In this document: positions 7,549-15,516 of the stretch, piece after piece | Layout: each line of letters starts with the position of its first letter | Numbering within the stretch: the first letter of the stretch is position 1 | DNA from: JBNAGF01 sp049801055 | GTDB taxonomy: Bacteria > Pseudomonadota > Alphaproteobacteria > Rhodobacterales > Rhodobacteraceae | Assembly: GCF_049801055.1 (NCBI RefSeq) | Contig: NZ_JBNAGF010000001.1 | Coordinates: 124,001-188,000, forward strand | Length of the DNA: 64,000 nucleotides | Direction of reading: 5' to 3' | Made by a program: the position numbers and the translations under genes | The notes under the pieces: generated by a model | What the model saw: the letters and a program-made list of their open reading frames with translations, nothing else | What the model was told of the DNA's origin: nothing | Database searches by the model: none

Positions 7549-8828
7549 CAGGCTTTCCGATAGATCTCTTGTCCTGCCAGGTAGGTTGCGAGAACCCTAC
7601 CTTGCATCCTCTGACCGTCAAAGGGCGTGTTCTGGGATTTTGATTTCAGGGTGAACCGGTCCAGCACAAAAGGAACATCAGCATCGAACAGCACGAGATC
7701 CGCAGGTGCGCCGGCGCTCAGGCGCCCGCTTTCGAGGCCAAGACGTTTCGCCGGATTGAGCGACATGGCCCGGAACAATTGCGGCAGGGTCAGCTGTTCG
7801 GAATGATAAAGGCGCAGAGCCGCAGGCAGCAGCGTTTCCAGCGCCACAGCGCCCGATGCGGCCTCTTCGAAGGGCAGGCGTTTGCTTTCTTCATCTTGCG
7901 GCGTGTGCATCGAACTGATGATGTCGATCAGGCCCGTTCGCACGGCTTCGACCACGGCGAGCCGGTCCTCTTCGGACCTGAGCGGGGGTTTGACCTTGAA
8001 GAACGTCCGGTAACCGGCAACGTCCAGCTCGTTCAGAGTCAGGTGGTGGATCGACGTTCCAGCGGTGATGTTCAGCCCGTTGTTCTTTGCCCGTTCGAGG
8101 GCGGGCAGGGCGCGGGCAGTTGTGATCTGGTCGGCGTGGTAGGCGGCCCCGGTCATTTCCAGTAGCGCGATATCCCGGTCCAACCCCATACGCTCGGCCA
8201 TCGGGGACACGGAAGGCAAACCATATAGCGTCGCGAATTTACCGCTTGTCGCTGCCGCGCCAGAGCTCAAGCCCGGTTCCTGCGGGTGGGCGATAACCAG
8301 CGCATTGCAGGACCGGGCATAGGTCAGGGCGCGAGTGAAAACCTTGGTATTTGTGACGACATGATCGCAATCGGTGAAGGCCGCGGCCCCGGCATCCAGC
8401 AGGAAGCCGATTTCGGTCATTTCGCGCCCTTCGCGCCCCTTTGTCAGTGCCGCCATGGGCAACACATTGACCGGCGCGTCGGCCTGTGCGCGGCGGGTGA
8501 CAAATTCCAGCGACTCTGGTGTGTCTGTGGCCGGCAGCGTGTCAGGCCGGGTGACGATGGTGGTAACACCGCCGGCGGCGGCAGCCTGACCGGCAGATTT
8601 GTAGCTTTCTTTGTGGCGCTCGCCGGGTTCGCAGACCTTGACACCGGTATCGACGATGCCCGGCGCCAGGCAGTGGCCGCCACAATCGACGACTTCTACG
8701 CCCTCGGGTACACCAATTTCCTGACCCGCCTCCCGGATGCGGCCGCCCGAAACCAGCAGGCTTCCCGGTGCATCCGTTCCGGCTTCGGGATCGATAAGCC
8801 GAGCGTTCTGAAACAGGATTTCGGTCAT
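7548..8828 (-). CDS. pyrC: Dihydroorotase-like protein, catalytic residues degenerate (PyrC-prime type)
   Basis: The 426-residue protein has the full length and fold landmarks of class I dihydroorotase: EPGERHKES, AAAAGGVTT, KVKPPLRSEEDR, SLNPAKRLGL. Key active-site positions are lost. The HxH metal motif that should occupy residues 62-64 reads G-V-K, the following substrate-binding Arg is Cys66, the QHVST histidine is replaced (DQITT near 232), and the catalytic Asp of TDHAP is Met306. His180 and Asp152 remain. Known pyrB-linked PyrC-prime proteins are inactive scaffolds for aspartate carbamoyltransferase, and I infer the same role. An active dihydroorotase must then be elsewhere. Starts overlap the upstream PH-like gene (ATGA). 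Confidence 0.85.
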   Translation of the reverse strand: MTEILFQNARLIDPEAGTDAPGSLLVSGGRIREAGQEIGVPEGVEVVDCGGHCLAPGIVDTGVKVCEPGERHKESYKSAGQAAAAGGVTTIVTRPDTLPATDTPESLEFVTRRAQADAPVNVLPMAALTKGREGREMTEIGFLLDAGAAAFTDCDHVVTNTKVFTRALTYARSCNALVIAHPQEPGLSSGAAATSGKFATLYGLPSVSPMAERMGLDRDIALLEMTGAAYHADQITTARALPALERAKNNGLNITAGTSIHHLTLNELDVAGYRTFFKVKPPLRSEEDRLAVVEAVRTGLIDIISSMHTPQDEESKRLPFEEAASGAVALETLLPAALRLYHSEQLTLPQLFRAMSLNPAKRLGLESGRLSAGAPADLVLFDADVPFVLDRFTLKSKSQNTPFDGQRMQGRVLATYLAGQEIYRKA

Positions 8829-9199
8829 GGGCGCGCCCTTTCGATGGCTTGCACGGTGGCGGCCGGGTCCGCCTGATATTTGATGAGGTGCTTGTCCCCG
8901 CTGCCGGTGATGATCTGCACAAAGCTTCCCATTGAACGAACTTTTTCGATCTGGTTCAGCGGCACGTTTCGACCGGCTCCCCGGAGGGTGCCGCCATCAA
9001 TTTCCCAGACCACGGCGAGCTCATCTGACGCAAGATACCAGCCGCGCACGGCGACTGCGGCAAGTCCTGCGACTGCCCCTGTCCAGACATGCGGGTTGCC
9101 GATCAGCCACAGCACTGCCATCGCGCCCGCCATACCAAGCGCTGCCAGCCATGCATGGCTGCGGATATAGGCTTGGCGGTCGGCGGGAAAGTGGGTCAC
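8825..9199 (-). CDS. Two-helix membrane protein with PH-like domain
   Basis: A 124-residue product starting at GTG 9199, which overlaps the stop of the upstream gene (GTGA). An earlier ATG frame to 9268 lies wholly inside that gene. Residues 18-55 form two adjacent hydrophobic helices. Residues 60-124 look like a small bacterial PH-like beta domain (WEIDGGTLRGAGRNVPLNQIEKVRS, VQIITGSGDKHLIKYQ). The pattern resembles YdbS/bPH-type membrane proteins, but no catalytic motif is evident. It is embedded in the pyrB-pyrC-plsY operon with overlaps on both sides. Confidence 0.65.
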   Translation of the reverse strand: MTHFPADRQAYIRSHAWLAALGMAGAMAVLWLIGNPHVWTGAVAGLAAVAVRGWYLASDELAVVWEIDGGTLRGAGRNVPLNQIEKVRSMGSFVQIITGSGDKHLIKYQADPAATVQAIERARP

Positions 9200-9723
9200 A
9201 GCACCAACCACAGAAGGCCTCCGATGATTATCGTCATCACAAAGGCAAACAGGGAAAACCCGATCCAACGGGCCCGCGCGCGTGTTTCTCGGGGCGAAGG
9301 TCGAGGCGCGGAATAGGGTTTTGCACTCTCCGCCTCAATTGGTTTTGCCGACCAGTCCACCCCGGCTTCGCGATAGATCTCGACCGGGATAACGCGCTGA
9401 TCGGGGTCAAGTTCGGCTGCGGTTCCGTTGAAGGCGGAACTGCGGACCAGCATCACCCACCCCTGTATCTTTTCCAGTTGTTCCCGGTCGATCTGGTCTT
9501 CGGATATCCCGCATCCTTCGGTGAGGTAGCCAAAGAGTCCGAGCTCTTCGAGATCCCAGACCGGAAAGACTTCGACATGGCGATCGTCGAGCCCCTCGAC
9601 CCCCAAAAGCTGGGCCGCGGCTCCGGGTTCGCGAAGGAACCGGGCATGTTCTGGGGCAAGGTCCAGCGCGAAAAGGCGCAACAGGCGGCGTTCGCCGGTG
9701 TCCACGGTCAGGATATCGCTCAT
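9196..9723 (-). CDS. Tail-anchored membrane protein of unknown function
   Basis: The 175-residue protein is soluble and acidic for about 140 residues. It then has an Arg/Pro-rich stretch (SAPRPSPRETRARARW) and one C-terminal hydrophobic helix (about 151-173), so it is probably tail-anchored with the domain in the cytoplasm. I recognise no family motif. It starts at ATG 9723, overlapping the pyrB stop, and ends overlapping the PH-like gene's GTG. Its fixed position between pyrB and the pyrC-like gene suggests a link to pyrimidine synthesis or membrane placement of that complex, but this is only context. Confidence 0.65.
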   Translation of the reverse strand: MSDILTVDTGERRLLRLFALDLAPEHARFLREPGAAAQLLGVEGLDDRHVEVFPVWDLEELGLFGYLTEGCGISEDQIDREQLEKIQGWVMLVRSSAFNGTAAELDPDQRVIPVEIYREAGVDWSAKPIEAESAKPYSAPRPSPRETRARARWIGFSLFAFVMTIIIGGLLWLVL

Positions 9724-10664
9724 TTGGATACCTCCAGATTGCGAGCCAGCAGCTCCATTGCCGCCATCCGCACTGCGACACCCATCTCGACCTGTTCCTG
9801 AATCACCGAGCGATTGATGTCGTCGGCCAGCGTGCCGTCGATCTCAACGCCTCGGTTCATCGGGCCGGGATGCATGACAATGGCATCCGGCTTGGCCAGC
9901 GACAGCTTGTCGGCGTCCAGCCCGTACCGGTGGTAATACTCGCGCTCCGACGGAATGAAACCACCGTCCATCCGTTCGCGCTGGAGCCGCAGCATCATCA
10001 CCACGTCCACGTCTTTCAACCCTTTGCGCATGTCGTCATACACCTCGGCTCCGAATTCGGCGAAATGGCCGGGCACCAGGGTCGGCGGGCCAATCAGTCG
10101 AATGCGGTTTTCCATCTTGCCCAGTAGGATCAAGTTGGACCGAGCCACACGGCTATGGGCAATATCGCCACAGATTGCGATATTGAGCCGATGCAGCCGC
10201 CCCTTTGCGCGGCGAATGGTCAATGCATCAAGCAGCGCCTGCGTCGGGTGTTCATGCCGTCCATCTCCGGCGTTGAGAACGGCGCAGTTCACTTTTTCAG
10301 CCAGCAGGTCCACCGCGCCGGAATGCGGATGCCGAACCACCAACAGATCGGGGTGCATCGCGTTCAAGGTCATCGCGGTGTCGATCAGGGTCTCGCCCTT
10401 TTTGATAGAGCTTGCCTGCATCGCCATGTTCATCACGTCCGCACCCAGACGCTTGCCTGCAAGTTCGAAACTGGCTTGCGTGCGCGTCGAATTCTCGAAG
10501 AACATATTGATCTGCGTCAGGCCGGACAAAACGTCCGAGTGCTTTGCCGATTGCCGGTTCAGATCAACATAGGTTTCGGCCAAATCGAGAATTGCCGTGA
10601 TGTCGAGTTGGGAAAGATGTTCGATGCCAAGAAGATGACGGTGGGCAAAACGCGTAGCGTTCAT
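9720..10664 (-). CDS. pyrB: Aspartate carbamoyltransferase catalytic subunit
   Basis: PyrB condenses carbamoyl phosphate with aspartate, the first committed step of pyrimidine synthesis. The 314-residue sequence has the carbamoyl-phosphate motif FFENSTRTQASFELAGKRL near residue 55, the HEHPTQALLDALTIR block near 138, GDIAHSRVARSN near 166, and HPGPMNRGVEI near 267. No pyrI regulatory subunit is present. That fits the class whose PyrB associates with an inactive dihydroorotase homologue, as encoded three genes downstream. A GGAG site lies 8 bases before ATG 10664, and a sigma70-like promoter sits just upstream. Confidence 0.96.
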   Translation of the reverse strand: MNATRFAHRHLLGIEHLSQLDITAILDLAETYVDLNRQSAKHSDVLSGLTQINMFFENSTRTQASFELAGKRLGADVMNMAMQASSIKKGETLIDTAMTLNAMHPDLLVVRHPHSGAVDLLAEKVNCAVLNAGDGRHEHPTQALLDALTIRRAKGRLHRLNIAICGDIAHSRVARSNLILLGKMENRIRLIGPPTLVPGHFAEFGAEVYDDMRKGLKDVDVVMMLRLQRERMDGGFIPSEREYYHRYGLDADKLSLAKPDAIVMHPGPMNRGVEIDGTLADDINRSVIQEQVEMGVAVRMAAMELLARNLEVSK

Positions 10665-10696
10665 GGCGAGGGCTCCGATCTGGCAGGTCGAAAGTG

Positions 10697-10725
10697 CTTA
10701 TAGGGAGGGGGCGGTGCCGGGGCAA
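10697..10725 (-). promoter_or_regulatory. Predicted sigma70-type promoter of the pyrB operon
   Basis: Read on the minus strand there is TTGCCC (10725-10720), a 17-base spacer and TATAAG (10702-10697). Transcription would start near 10690, giving a leader of roughly 26 bases before the pyrB ATG at 10664. No attenuator hairpin is visible in so short a leader. Confidence 0.5.
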
Positions 10726-10740
10726 TATCCGCAAACATGG

Positions 10741-11316
10741 TCAATTCAGTCCGTCCCTCTCTGTCGGCGTGCAGCCACCACCTTGGACACATTGCTCTCC
10801 GGGGCGGCACCATTTACCGAACCCGCAATCCACGGCCTTGACCGGAACACAGCCACGGCCCTTGGAGCACTTGAAACCCGGGCGGCATTCCGAGTCCGTT
10901 TCCTCACATTGGAACCACCCCGGTTCAGAGCACCCTCCGCCTGGCAAACACCCTGTCTGCGGATCCGGGCGAGTCAGATCAAGGCCCTGAAGTCCTCCGG
11001 GCTTGGTGCAACCTCCGTTGATGGCGCAAACTGTACCAGGGCGGCAGATCGTTCCGTCCCGGCACCGGGTCGACCCATGCGGCGCGCAGCTGGTTCCGGC
11101 GCCAGTGCAGATTTGCCCGGGTGGGCAACTGACTCCACCGCCGCAATAATTTCCGCCAGGTGGTATGCAGTGTCCGTCCCAGCTGCATCTGTGTGAAGCG
11201 GGGCAGCAGATTGTTCCGCATCGCCGCTGGCCTGCCGCGCAATCATCTCGCAACCCCTGAGCATCTGCAGGAAATGAGAGCCACAGGGCAACAAGGCAGG
11301 CAAGAACTCGAAACAT
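10741..11316 (-). CDS. Exported cysteine-repeat protein
   Basis: A 191-residue protein with a clear signal peptide (residues 1-20, FRVLACLVALWLSFPADA, then cleavage before QG). The mature part holds 24 cysteines arranged in five or six imperfect repeats of about 20-25 residues. The core pattern is C-x4/5-C-x-P-G-x2-C-x4/6-C, as in CRDGTICRPGTVCAINGGC and CGFGKWCRPGEQCVQGGGC. The even count and export suggest a disulfide-rich periplasmic or extracellular protein. I know no family assignment. ATG 11316 is chosen because it opens the signal peptide; the frame runs open to 11421. It is divergent from the uracil-DNA glycosylase gene. Confidence 0.7.
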   Translation of the reverse strand: MFRVLACLVALWLSFPADAQGLRDDCAAGQRRCGTICCPASHRCSWDGHCIPPGGNYCGGGVSCPPGQICTGAGTSCAPHGSTRCRDGTICRPGTVCAINGGCTKPGGLQGLDLTRPDPQTGCLPGGGCSEPGWFQCEETDSECRPGFKCSKGRGCVPVKAVDCGFGKWCRPGEQCVQGGGCTPTERDGLN

Positions 11317-11397
11317 CGCCCCATGCTGTCTTGCAGTCGGTTGTCGCGCAAGCTCAATCCGCTTTCCCTCGCCGATTGGGCGGGTAGAGTGGGACAC

Positions 11398-12183
11398 ATG
11401 GAATCGGCCTTGGATTATCACGAAGCTCGTGCATTGCTGGAGTGGCAGATTGAGCTTGGCGCACTGGATGCTATCGGCGATCTGCCGGTGGACAGGTATG
11501 CGCTGCCCGACACCCGAGCCGAGACGCGAAAAAAGGCGAAACCCGCCGCGGTCTCAGATAGTGTTCAGCCTGCTTTGCACACGAATGCCGCAGATCCAGT
11601 GCAGCTTGCACGTCAGGTCGCGCAGTCCGCGACCTCTCTGTCCGAGCTGAAATCCGCGTTGGCAGGATTTGAGCATTGTGATTTGAAAAAGGGCGCCCGC
11701 AACCTTGTCTTTTCGGACGGTGTGGCCGGGGCCTCGGTCATGATCATCGGAGAGGCACCAGGACGAGAGGAAGACCGCGAAGGGCTGCCCTTTGTCGGGC
11801 GGGCTGGTCAATTGCTGGACAAGATGCTGGCAGCGATCGGGCTCGACCGAACCGAAAGCGTGTATATCACCAATGTTCTACCGTGGCGGCCGCCACAAAA
11901 CCGCGACCCGCGGCCAGACGAAATCGGAACGATGGTCCCGTTTCTTGAGAGGCATGTCGCATTGGCAAAGCCCGACATGCTGGTTCTGATGGGCAATATC
12001 AGTTGTCAGGCGGTGTTGGGCAAGCGGGGGATAACCCGGCTTCGTGGCCAGTGGGAACAAGCGATGGGCTTGCCGGTTATGCCGATGTTCCATCCGGCCT
12101 ATCTTCTTCGCCAGCCGCAGATGAAACGACAGGCCTGGGCGGACCTTCTTGAACTGCAGGCGCAACTCCGGGATCTGACATGA
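11398..12183 (+). CDS. Uracil-DNA glycosylase superfamily protein (family 4-like, cluster cysteines missing)
   Basis: The 261-residue protein has the family 4 motif A (GEAPGREEDREGLPFVGRAG, residues 119-137), the NRDPRPDE segment near 168, and motif B HPAYLLR at 232-238. It should remove uracil from DNA. Of the four cysteines that bind the [4Fe-4S] cluster in family 4, only Cys94 aligns; the others read Phe91, Trp163 and Thr/Met near 178. It is therefore probably cluster-free. Residues 1-85 are a poorly conserved extension. The start is ATG 11398; the frame opens earlier at 11323 without support. The stop overlaps the phosphoesterase ATG. Confidence 0.85.
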   Translation: MESALDYHEARALLEWQIELGALDAIGDLPVDRYALPDTRAETRKKAKPAAVSDSVQPALHTNAADPVQLARQVAQSATSLSELKSALAGFEHCDLKKGARNLVFSDGVAGASVMIIGEAPGREEDREGLPFVGRAGQLLDKMLAAIGLDRTESVYITNVLPWRPPQNRDPRPDEIGTMVPFLERHVALAKPDMLVLMGNISCQAVLGKRGITRLRGQWEQAMGLPVMPMFHPAYLLRQPQMKRQAWADLLELQAQLRDLT

Positions 12184-12776
12184 AGATTCTCGCTTTCTCT
12201 GATCTCCACTTGGCCCGCGCCCGTGCCGCCGATTTGGTCGCGGCCAGCGCAGATGCGGATCTGGTGATCGGCGCAGGGGATTTCTGCAACATGCGGCAGG
12301 GATTGGATCAGGCGATGGACATGTTGTCCGGTATCAGCGCACCTTTCGTGGTTGTGCCCGGCAATGCCGAGAGCGTCGATGAACTGACGCAGGCAGTCCC
12401 GAATGGGGTTCATGTTCTGCACGGATCGGGAGTGGAAATCGGCGGGTTGCAGCTGTTCGGGCTTGGATATGGCGTGCCGGTCACCCCTTTCGGATCGTGG
12501 TCTTGTGATCTGACAGAGGCCGCAGCGACGGTCATGCTGCTGCATTGTGAAGCGGCCGATATCCTCATAACCCATTCGCCGCCCCAGGGCGTTGCGGATG
12601 TGACATCTCAGGGTGTGTCGGTGGGGTCAGAGGCTGTCTATTCCGCCATCGATCGGATTCAGCCAAAGCTGGCGCTTTGCGGTCATATCCACGACAGTTG
12701 GGGCGTACGCGAAAAAATCGGAGTAACCGACGTGGCAAATCTTGGTCCGACCGTCAACTGGTTCGAGGTGAGTTGA
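12180..12776 (+). CDS. Calcineurin-like metallophosphoesterase
   Basis: The 198-residue protein shows the metallophosphoesterase motif series: DLHLA near residue 8, GAGDFCN near 31, PGNAE near 60 (the usual GNHD reads GNAE), ITHSPP near 129 and GHIHDSWG near 168. These ligands hold two metal ions that activate water for phosphoester hydrolysis. The substrate is not evident. The gene overlaps the glycosylase stop by four bases and abuts the LysE gene, so it is mid-operon. Many such small phosphoesterases act on nucleotides or small phosphodiesters in the cytoplasm. Confidence 0.85.
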   Translation: MKILAFSDLHLARARAADLVAASADADLVIGAGDFCNMRQGLDQAMDMLSGISAPFVVVPGNAESVDELTQAVPNGVHVLHGSGVEIGGLQLFGLGYGVPVTPFGSWSCDLTEAAATVMLLHCEAADILITHSPPQGVADVTSQGVSVGSEAVYSAIDRIQPKLALCGHIHDSWGVREKIGVTDVANLGPTVNWFEVS

Positions 12777-13397
12777 ATGATTGATCCGGTGATCCTGTTG
12801 GCATTTCTTCCGGCCGCACTGGCGCTGAACTTCACGCCGGGCGCGGATATGATGTTCTGCCTTGCGCAGGGGGTGCGGGTCGGTCCCAGGGCGTCGCTGG
12901 CAGCAAGTGCCGGGATTTCCTGCGGCGCGATGGTCCATGTTCTGCTGGCCGGCCTTGGTGTCGGCGCCGCCGTTGCGGCTCAACCCTGGCTATTTGACGT
13001 GATCCGCTGGGCCGGGGTTGGGTATCTTCTGTTTCTGGCCTATGGCGCGATTCGGAACGGCGCCTTGCCGGCACAGGGGCCGGGGCAACCAGTGAGCAAC
13101 GCCTTTCTGACCGGAATGGTCGTGAACCTGACCAACCCCAAGGTGATCCTGTTCGTGCTCGCCTTTGTACCGCAATTCGTAGACCCGTCGACCGGCTCGA
13201 TCCTCGCTCAGTTCCTGATACTCGGGGCGATGCTCGCGCTTGGCGGGTTCGTGGTGAACGGGCTGGTTGGTGTGTTTGCCGGCAGCGCCAGCCGCCGCCT
13301 GACCGACAATCCGCGCTCCAGCAGGATATTGGGCTGGATTACCGGAAGCATTTTTGCCGCGCTTGCTGTGCGGCTGGCCATATTGGAAAGGGCCTGA
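12777..13397 (+). CDS. LysE/RhtB family amino-acid exporter
   Basis: The 206-residue integral membrane protein has about six hydrophobic helices and the family signatures NFTPGADMMFCLAQGVRVGPR near residue 17 and GMVVNLTNPKVILF near 109. LysE/RhtB proteins export amino acids or related metabolites using the proton gradient; the substrate here cannot be told. The ATG follows the phosphoesterase stop directly, and moaB starts 6 bases after its stop. Confidence 0.9.
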   Translation: MIDPVILLAFLPAALALNFTPGADMMFCLAQGVRVGPRASLAASAGISCGAMVHVLLAGLGVGAAVAAQPWLFDVIRWAGVGYLLFLAYGAIRNGALPAQGPGQPVSNAFLTGMVVNLTNPKVILFVLAFVPQFVDPSTGSILAQFLILGAMLALGGFVVNGLVGVFAGSASRRLTDNPRSSRILGWITGSIFAALAVRLAILERA

Positions 13398-13403
13398 CAT
13401 CTC

Positions 13404-13946
13404 ATGTCCCGAATTGACGAAGCAAAGGAATTCATTCCGATTCGTATCGCCGTGTTGACCGTTTCCGACACCCGCTCGATTGAGGAAGACCGCTCGGGCC
13501 AGACTTTGGTGGACCGGATAGCGCGGGCAGGTCACGAGATTGCCGATCGCAGAATTCTTCGGGATGAGCGAACCGAGATCGCCGACCAGTTGCGCGTGTG
13601 GATCGCGGATCCGACGGTTGACGTTGTGATTTCGACCGGAGGCACGGGTCTGACGGGCCGGGATGTCACTGTCGAGGCGCACAGGGACGTGTATGAAAAA
13701 GAGATCGAGGCCTTTGGCACAGTCTTCACGACCATTTCGATGGAGAAAATAGGCACATCGGCGGTTCAATCCCGCGCTACCGGAGGGGTAGCGGGCGGAA
13801 CGTATCTCTTTGCACTGCCGGGCAGTCCGGGCGCTTGCAAGGATGCATGGGACGGGATTCTGGAGAAACAGCTCGATTATCGTCACCGACCCTGCAACTT
13901 TGTGGAAATTCTGCCGAGATTGGACGAACACCAGCGACGGAAGTAG
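13404..13946 (+). CDS. moaB: Molybdenum cofactor biosynthesis protein MoaB
   Basis: MoaB/Mog-family protein that adenylates molybdopterin before molybdate insertion. The 180-residue sequence has the family motifs VLTVSDTRSIEEDRSGQ near residue 18, STGGTGLTGRDVT near 76, GGVAGGTYLFALPGSPGA near 128, and a C-terminal HRPCNF. Some MoaB proteins are thought inactive and Mog takes the role; here the GGTG and GSPGA motifs are intact, so activity is plausible. It is the last gene of the glycosylase operon and separate from the other molybdenum-cofactor genes at 98-788 and 29655-33038. Confidence 0.93.
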   Translation: MSRIDEAKEFIPIRIAVLTVSDTRSIEEDRSGQTLVDRIARAGHEIADRRILRDERTEIADQLRVWIADPTVDVVISTGGTGLTGRDVTVEAHRDVYEKEIEAFGTVFTTISMEKIGTSAVQSRATGGVAGGTYLFALPGSPGACKDAWDGILEKQLDYRHRPCNFVEILPRLDEHQRRK

Positions 13947-14055
13947 GCTGGCAGCACGTTTTACGTCTGTGTGACCGCCGTGAGGCTTGGCATTTTTCAA
14001 TGTCCAGCTACCTTTGGACTTGGCGGCCTCAAACGACCCGACAGGTGAGACAAGA

Positions 14056-15510
14056 ATGCGATTTTTGCGGCAAAGCCTTGTAGGCGTTTTTCTGGCCTCG
14101 GTGACTCTGGCCCTTTTGATCTATGCCGGTCAATTGGTGTTCGGGGCCGTTCAGGAACGCATGAACGCGGACAAGAACCCGCCGCAGGCCCGCGAACGGG
14201 TGTTTGCCGTTAATGTGGTCACGGCTGAACTGGACCGCATCACGCCCATTCTCGAAGCATTCGGCCAGATCCAGAGTCGTCGCACGCTTGAATTGCGCGC
14301 CGCCGCAGGAGGGCGGGTGATCGAATTGGCCGAACAGTTCGAAGAGGGTGGTTCTGTGCAGTCCGGCGATGTGCTGGTAAGAATCGATCCGGCAGATGCG
14401 CAATCCGCGTTGGACCGGGCCAATTCGGATCTTCTCGACGCTCAGGCCGAAGAGCGGGACGCCGAGCGTGCTCTGGCTCTGGCCCGCGACGAACTACAAG
14501 CCGCAGTCGATCAGGCCGAATTGCGAGAGCGTGCCCAAAAACGGCAACAGGATCTTCAGGATCGTGGCGTGGGAACGGCAGCAGCTGTAGAAACCGCCGA
14601 ACTGTCCGCGGCTTCGGCGCGTCAGGCCGTACTGGCCCGCCGGTTGTCGGTCGCACAGGCGGAATCTCGAGTCGACCAGACTGTGACCCGGTTGGCGCGG
14701 GCTCAGATCACGCTCGACGCGGCCCGTCGGGATCTGCGCGATACCACAGTAACTGCAGGATTTGATGGCACGCTGAGCGGTGTAAATCTTGTCGAGGGAC
14801 GGCTTGTGTCGGCCAACGAAAAGTTGGCCGAGCTGGTGGACCCGTCGGCGTTGGAGGTGGCGTTTCGCGTATCGACGGCGCAGTATGCGCGGCTGCTTGA
14901 TGCGGCCGGGCAGCTCATCCCGGCCTCGGTTGTGGTCTCACTCGACAGCAGCGGAGCCGCATTGCAGACAGGCGGGATCATCAGCCGAGACAGCGCAGCA
15001 GCGGGCGATGGCCAGTCAGGCAGGCTGATTTATGCCCGACTTGATCTGGCGCCGGGGTTCAAGCCGGGTGATTTCGTGACGGTTCTTGTCGAAGAGCCGC
15101 CCCTCGAGGGCGTTGCCCGTCTGCCAGCTTCGTCGCTTGATGCGTCCGGCACCGTACTGGTGATTGGCCCGGATGACCGGCTTGAGGCATTGCCAGTGCG
15201 GCTGATCCGTCGCCAGGGTGACGACATTCTGGTTCGCGGGTCTGGACTGGAAGGGCGCGAGGTTGTTGTCGGCCGGACACCGCTTCTGGGGCAGGGGATC
15301 CGTGTTCGCCCCTTGCGCAAGGAGGCAAGGGCTGAACCCGAAGCCGCGATGCTGGACCTGTCCGACGAACGCCGGGCACGGCTCGTGGCCTTCGTTGAGG
15401 CCAGCGACCGTTTGCCCGCCGAGGCCAAGGCCCGTGTCCTGAACCAGCTTGCCAAGACCAAAGTTCCGGCCCGGCTGGTCGAGCGGATCGAGTCGCGGAT
15501 GGGGGGCTGA
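14056..15510 (+). CDS. RND efflux pump periplasmic adaptor (HlyD family)
   Basis: The 484-residue membrane fusion protein bridges an inner-membrane RND pump and an outer-membrane channel. An N-terminal anchor helix spans about residues 8-28. A lipoyl half-motif (GRVIELAEQFEEGGSVQSGDVLVRID) lies near 85-110. A long alpha-hairpin runs roughly 110-230 and is rich in Ala, Glu and Arg. The second lipoyl half (TAGFDGTLSGVNLVEGRLVS) and a beta-barrel follow. The last 45 residues are a helical extension. ATG 14056 follows a GGTGAGA site; the frame opens at a TTG at 13987. The pump gene begins 6 bases after its stop. Confidence 0.9.
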   Translation: MRFLRQSLVGVFLASVTLALLIYAGQLVFGAVQERMNADKNPPQARERVFAVNVVTAELDRITPILEAFGQIQSRRTLELRAAAGGRVIELAEQFEEGGSVQSGDVLVRIDPADAQSALDRANSDLLDAQAEERDAERALALARDELQAAVDQAELRERAQKRQQDLQDRGVGTAAAVETAELSAASARQAVLARRLSVAQAESRVDQTVTRLARAQITLDAARRDLRDTTVTAGFDGTLSGVNLVEGRLVSANEKLAELVDPSALEVAFRVSTAQYARLLDAAGQLIPASVVVSLDSSGAALQTGGIISRDSAAAGDGQSGRLIYARLDLAPGFKPGDFVTVLVEEPPLEGVARLPASSLDASGTVLVIGPDDRLEALPVRLIRRQGDDILVRGSGLEGREVVVGRTPLLGQGIRVRPLRKEARAEPEAAMLDLSDERRARLVAFVEASDRLPAEAKARVLNQLAKTKVPARLVERIESRMGG

Positions 15511-15516
15511 TCGGCC

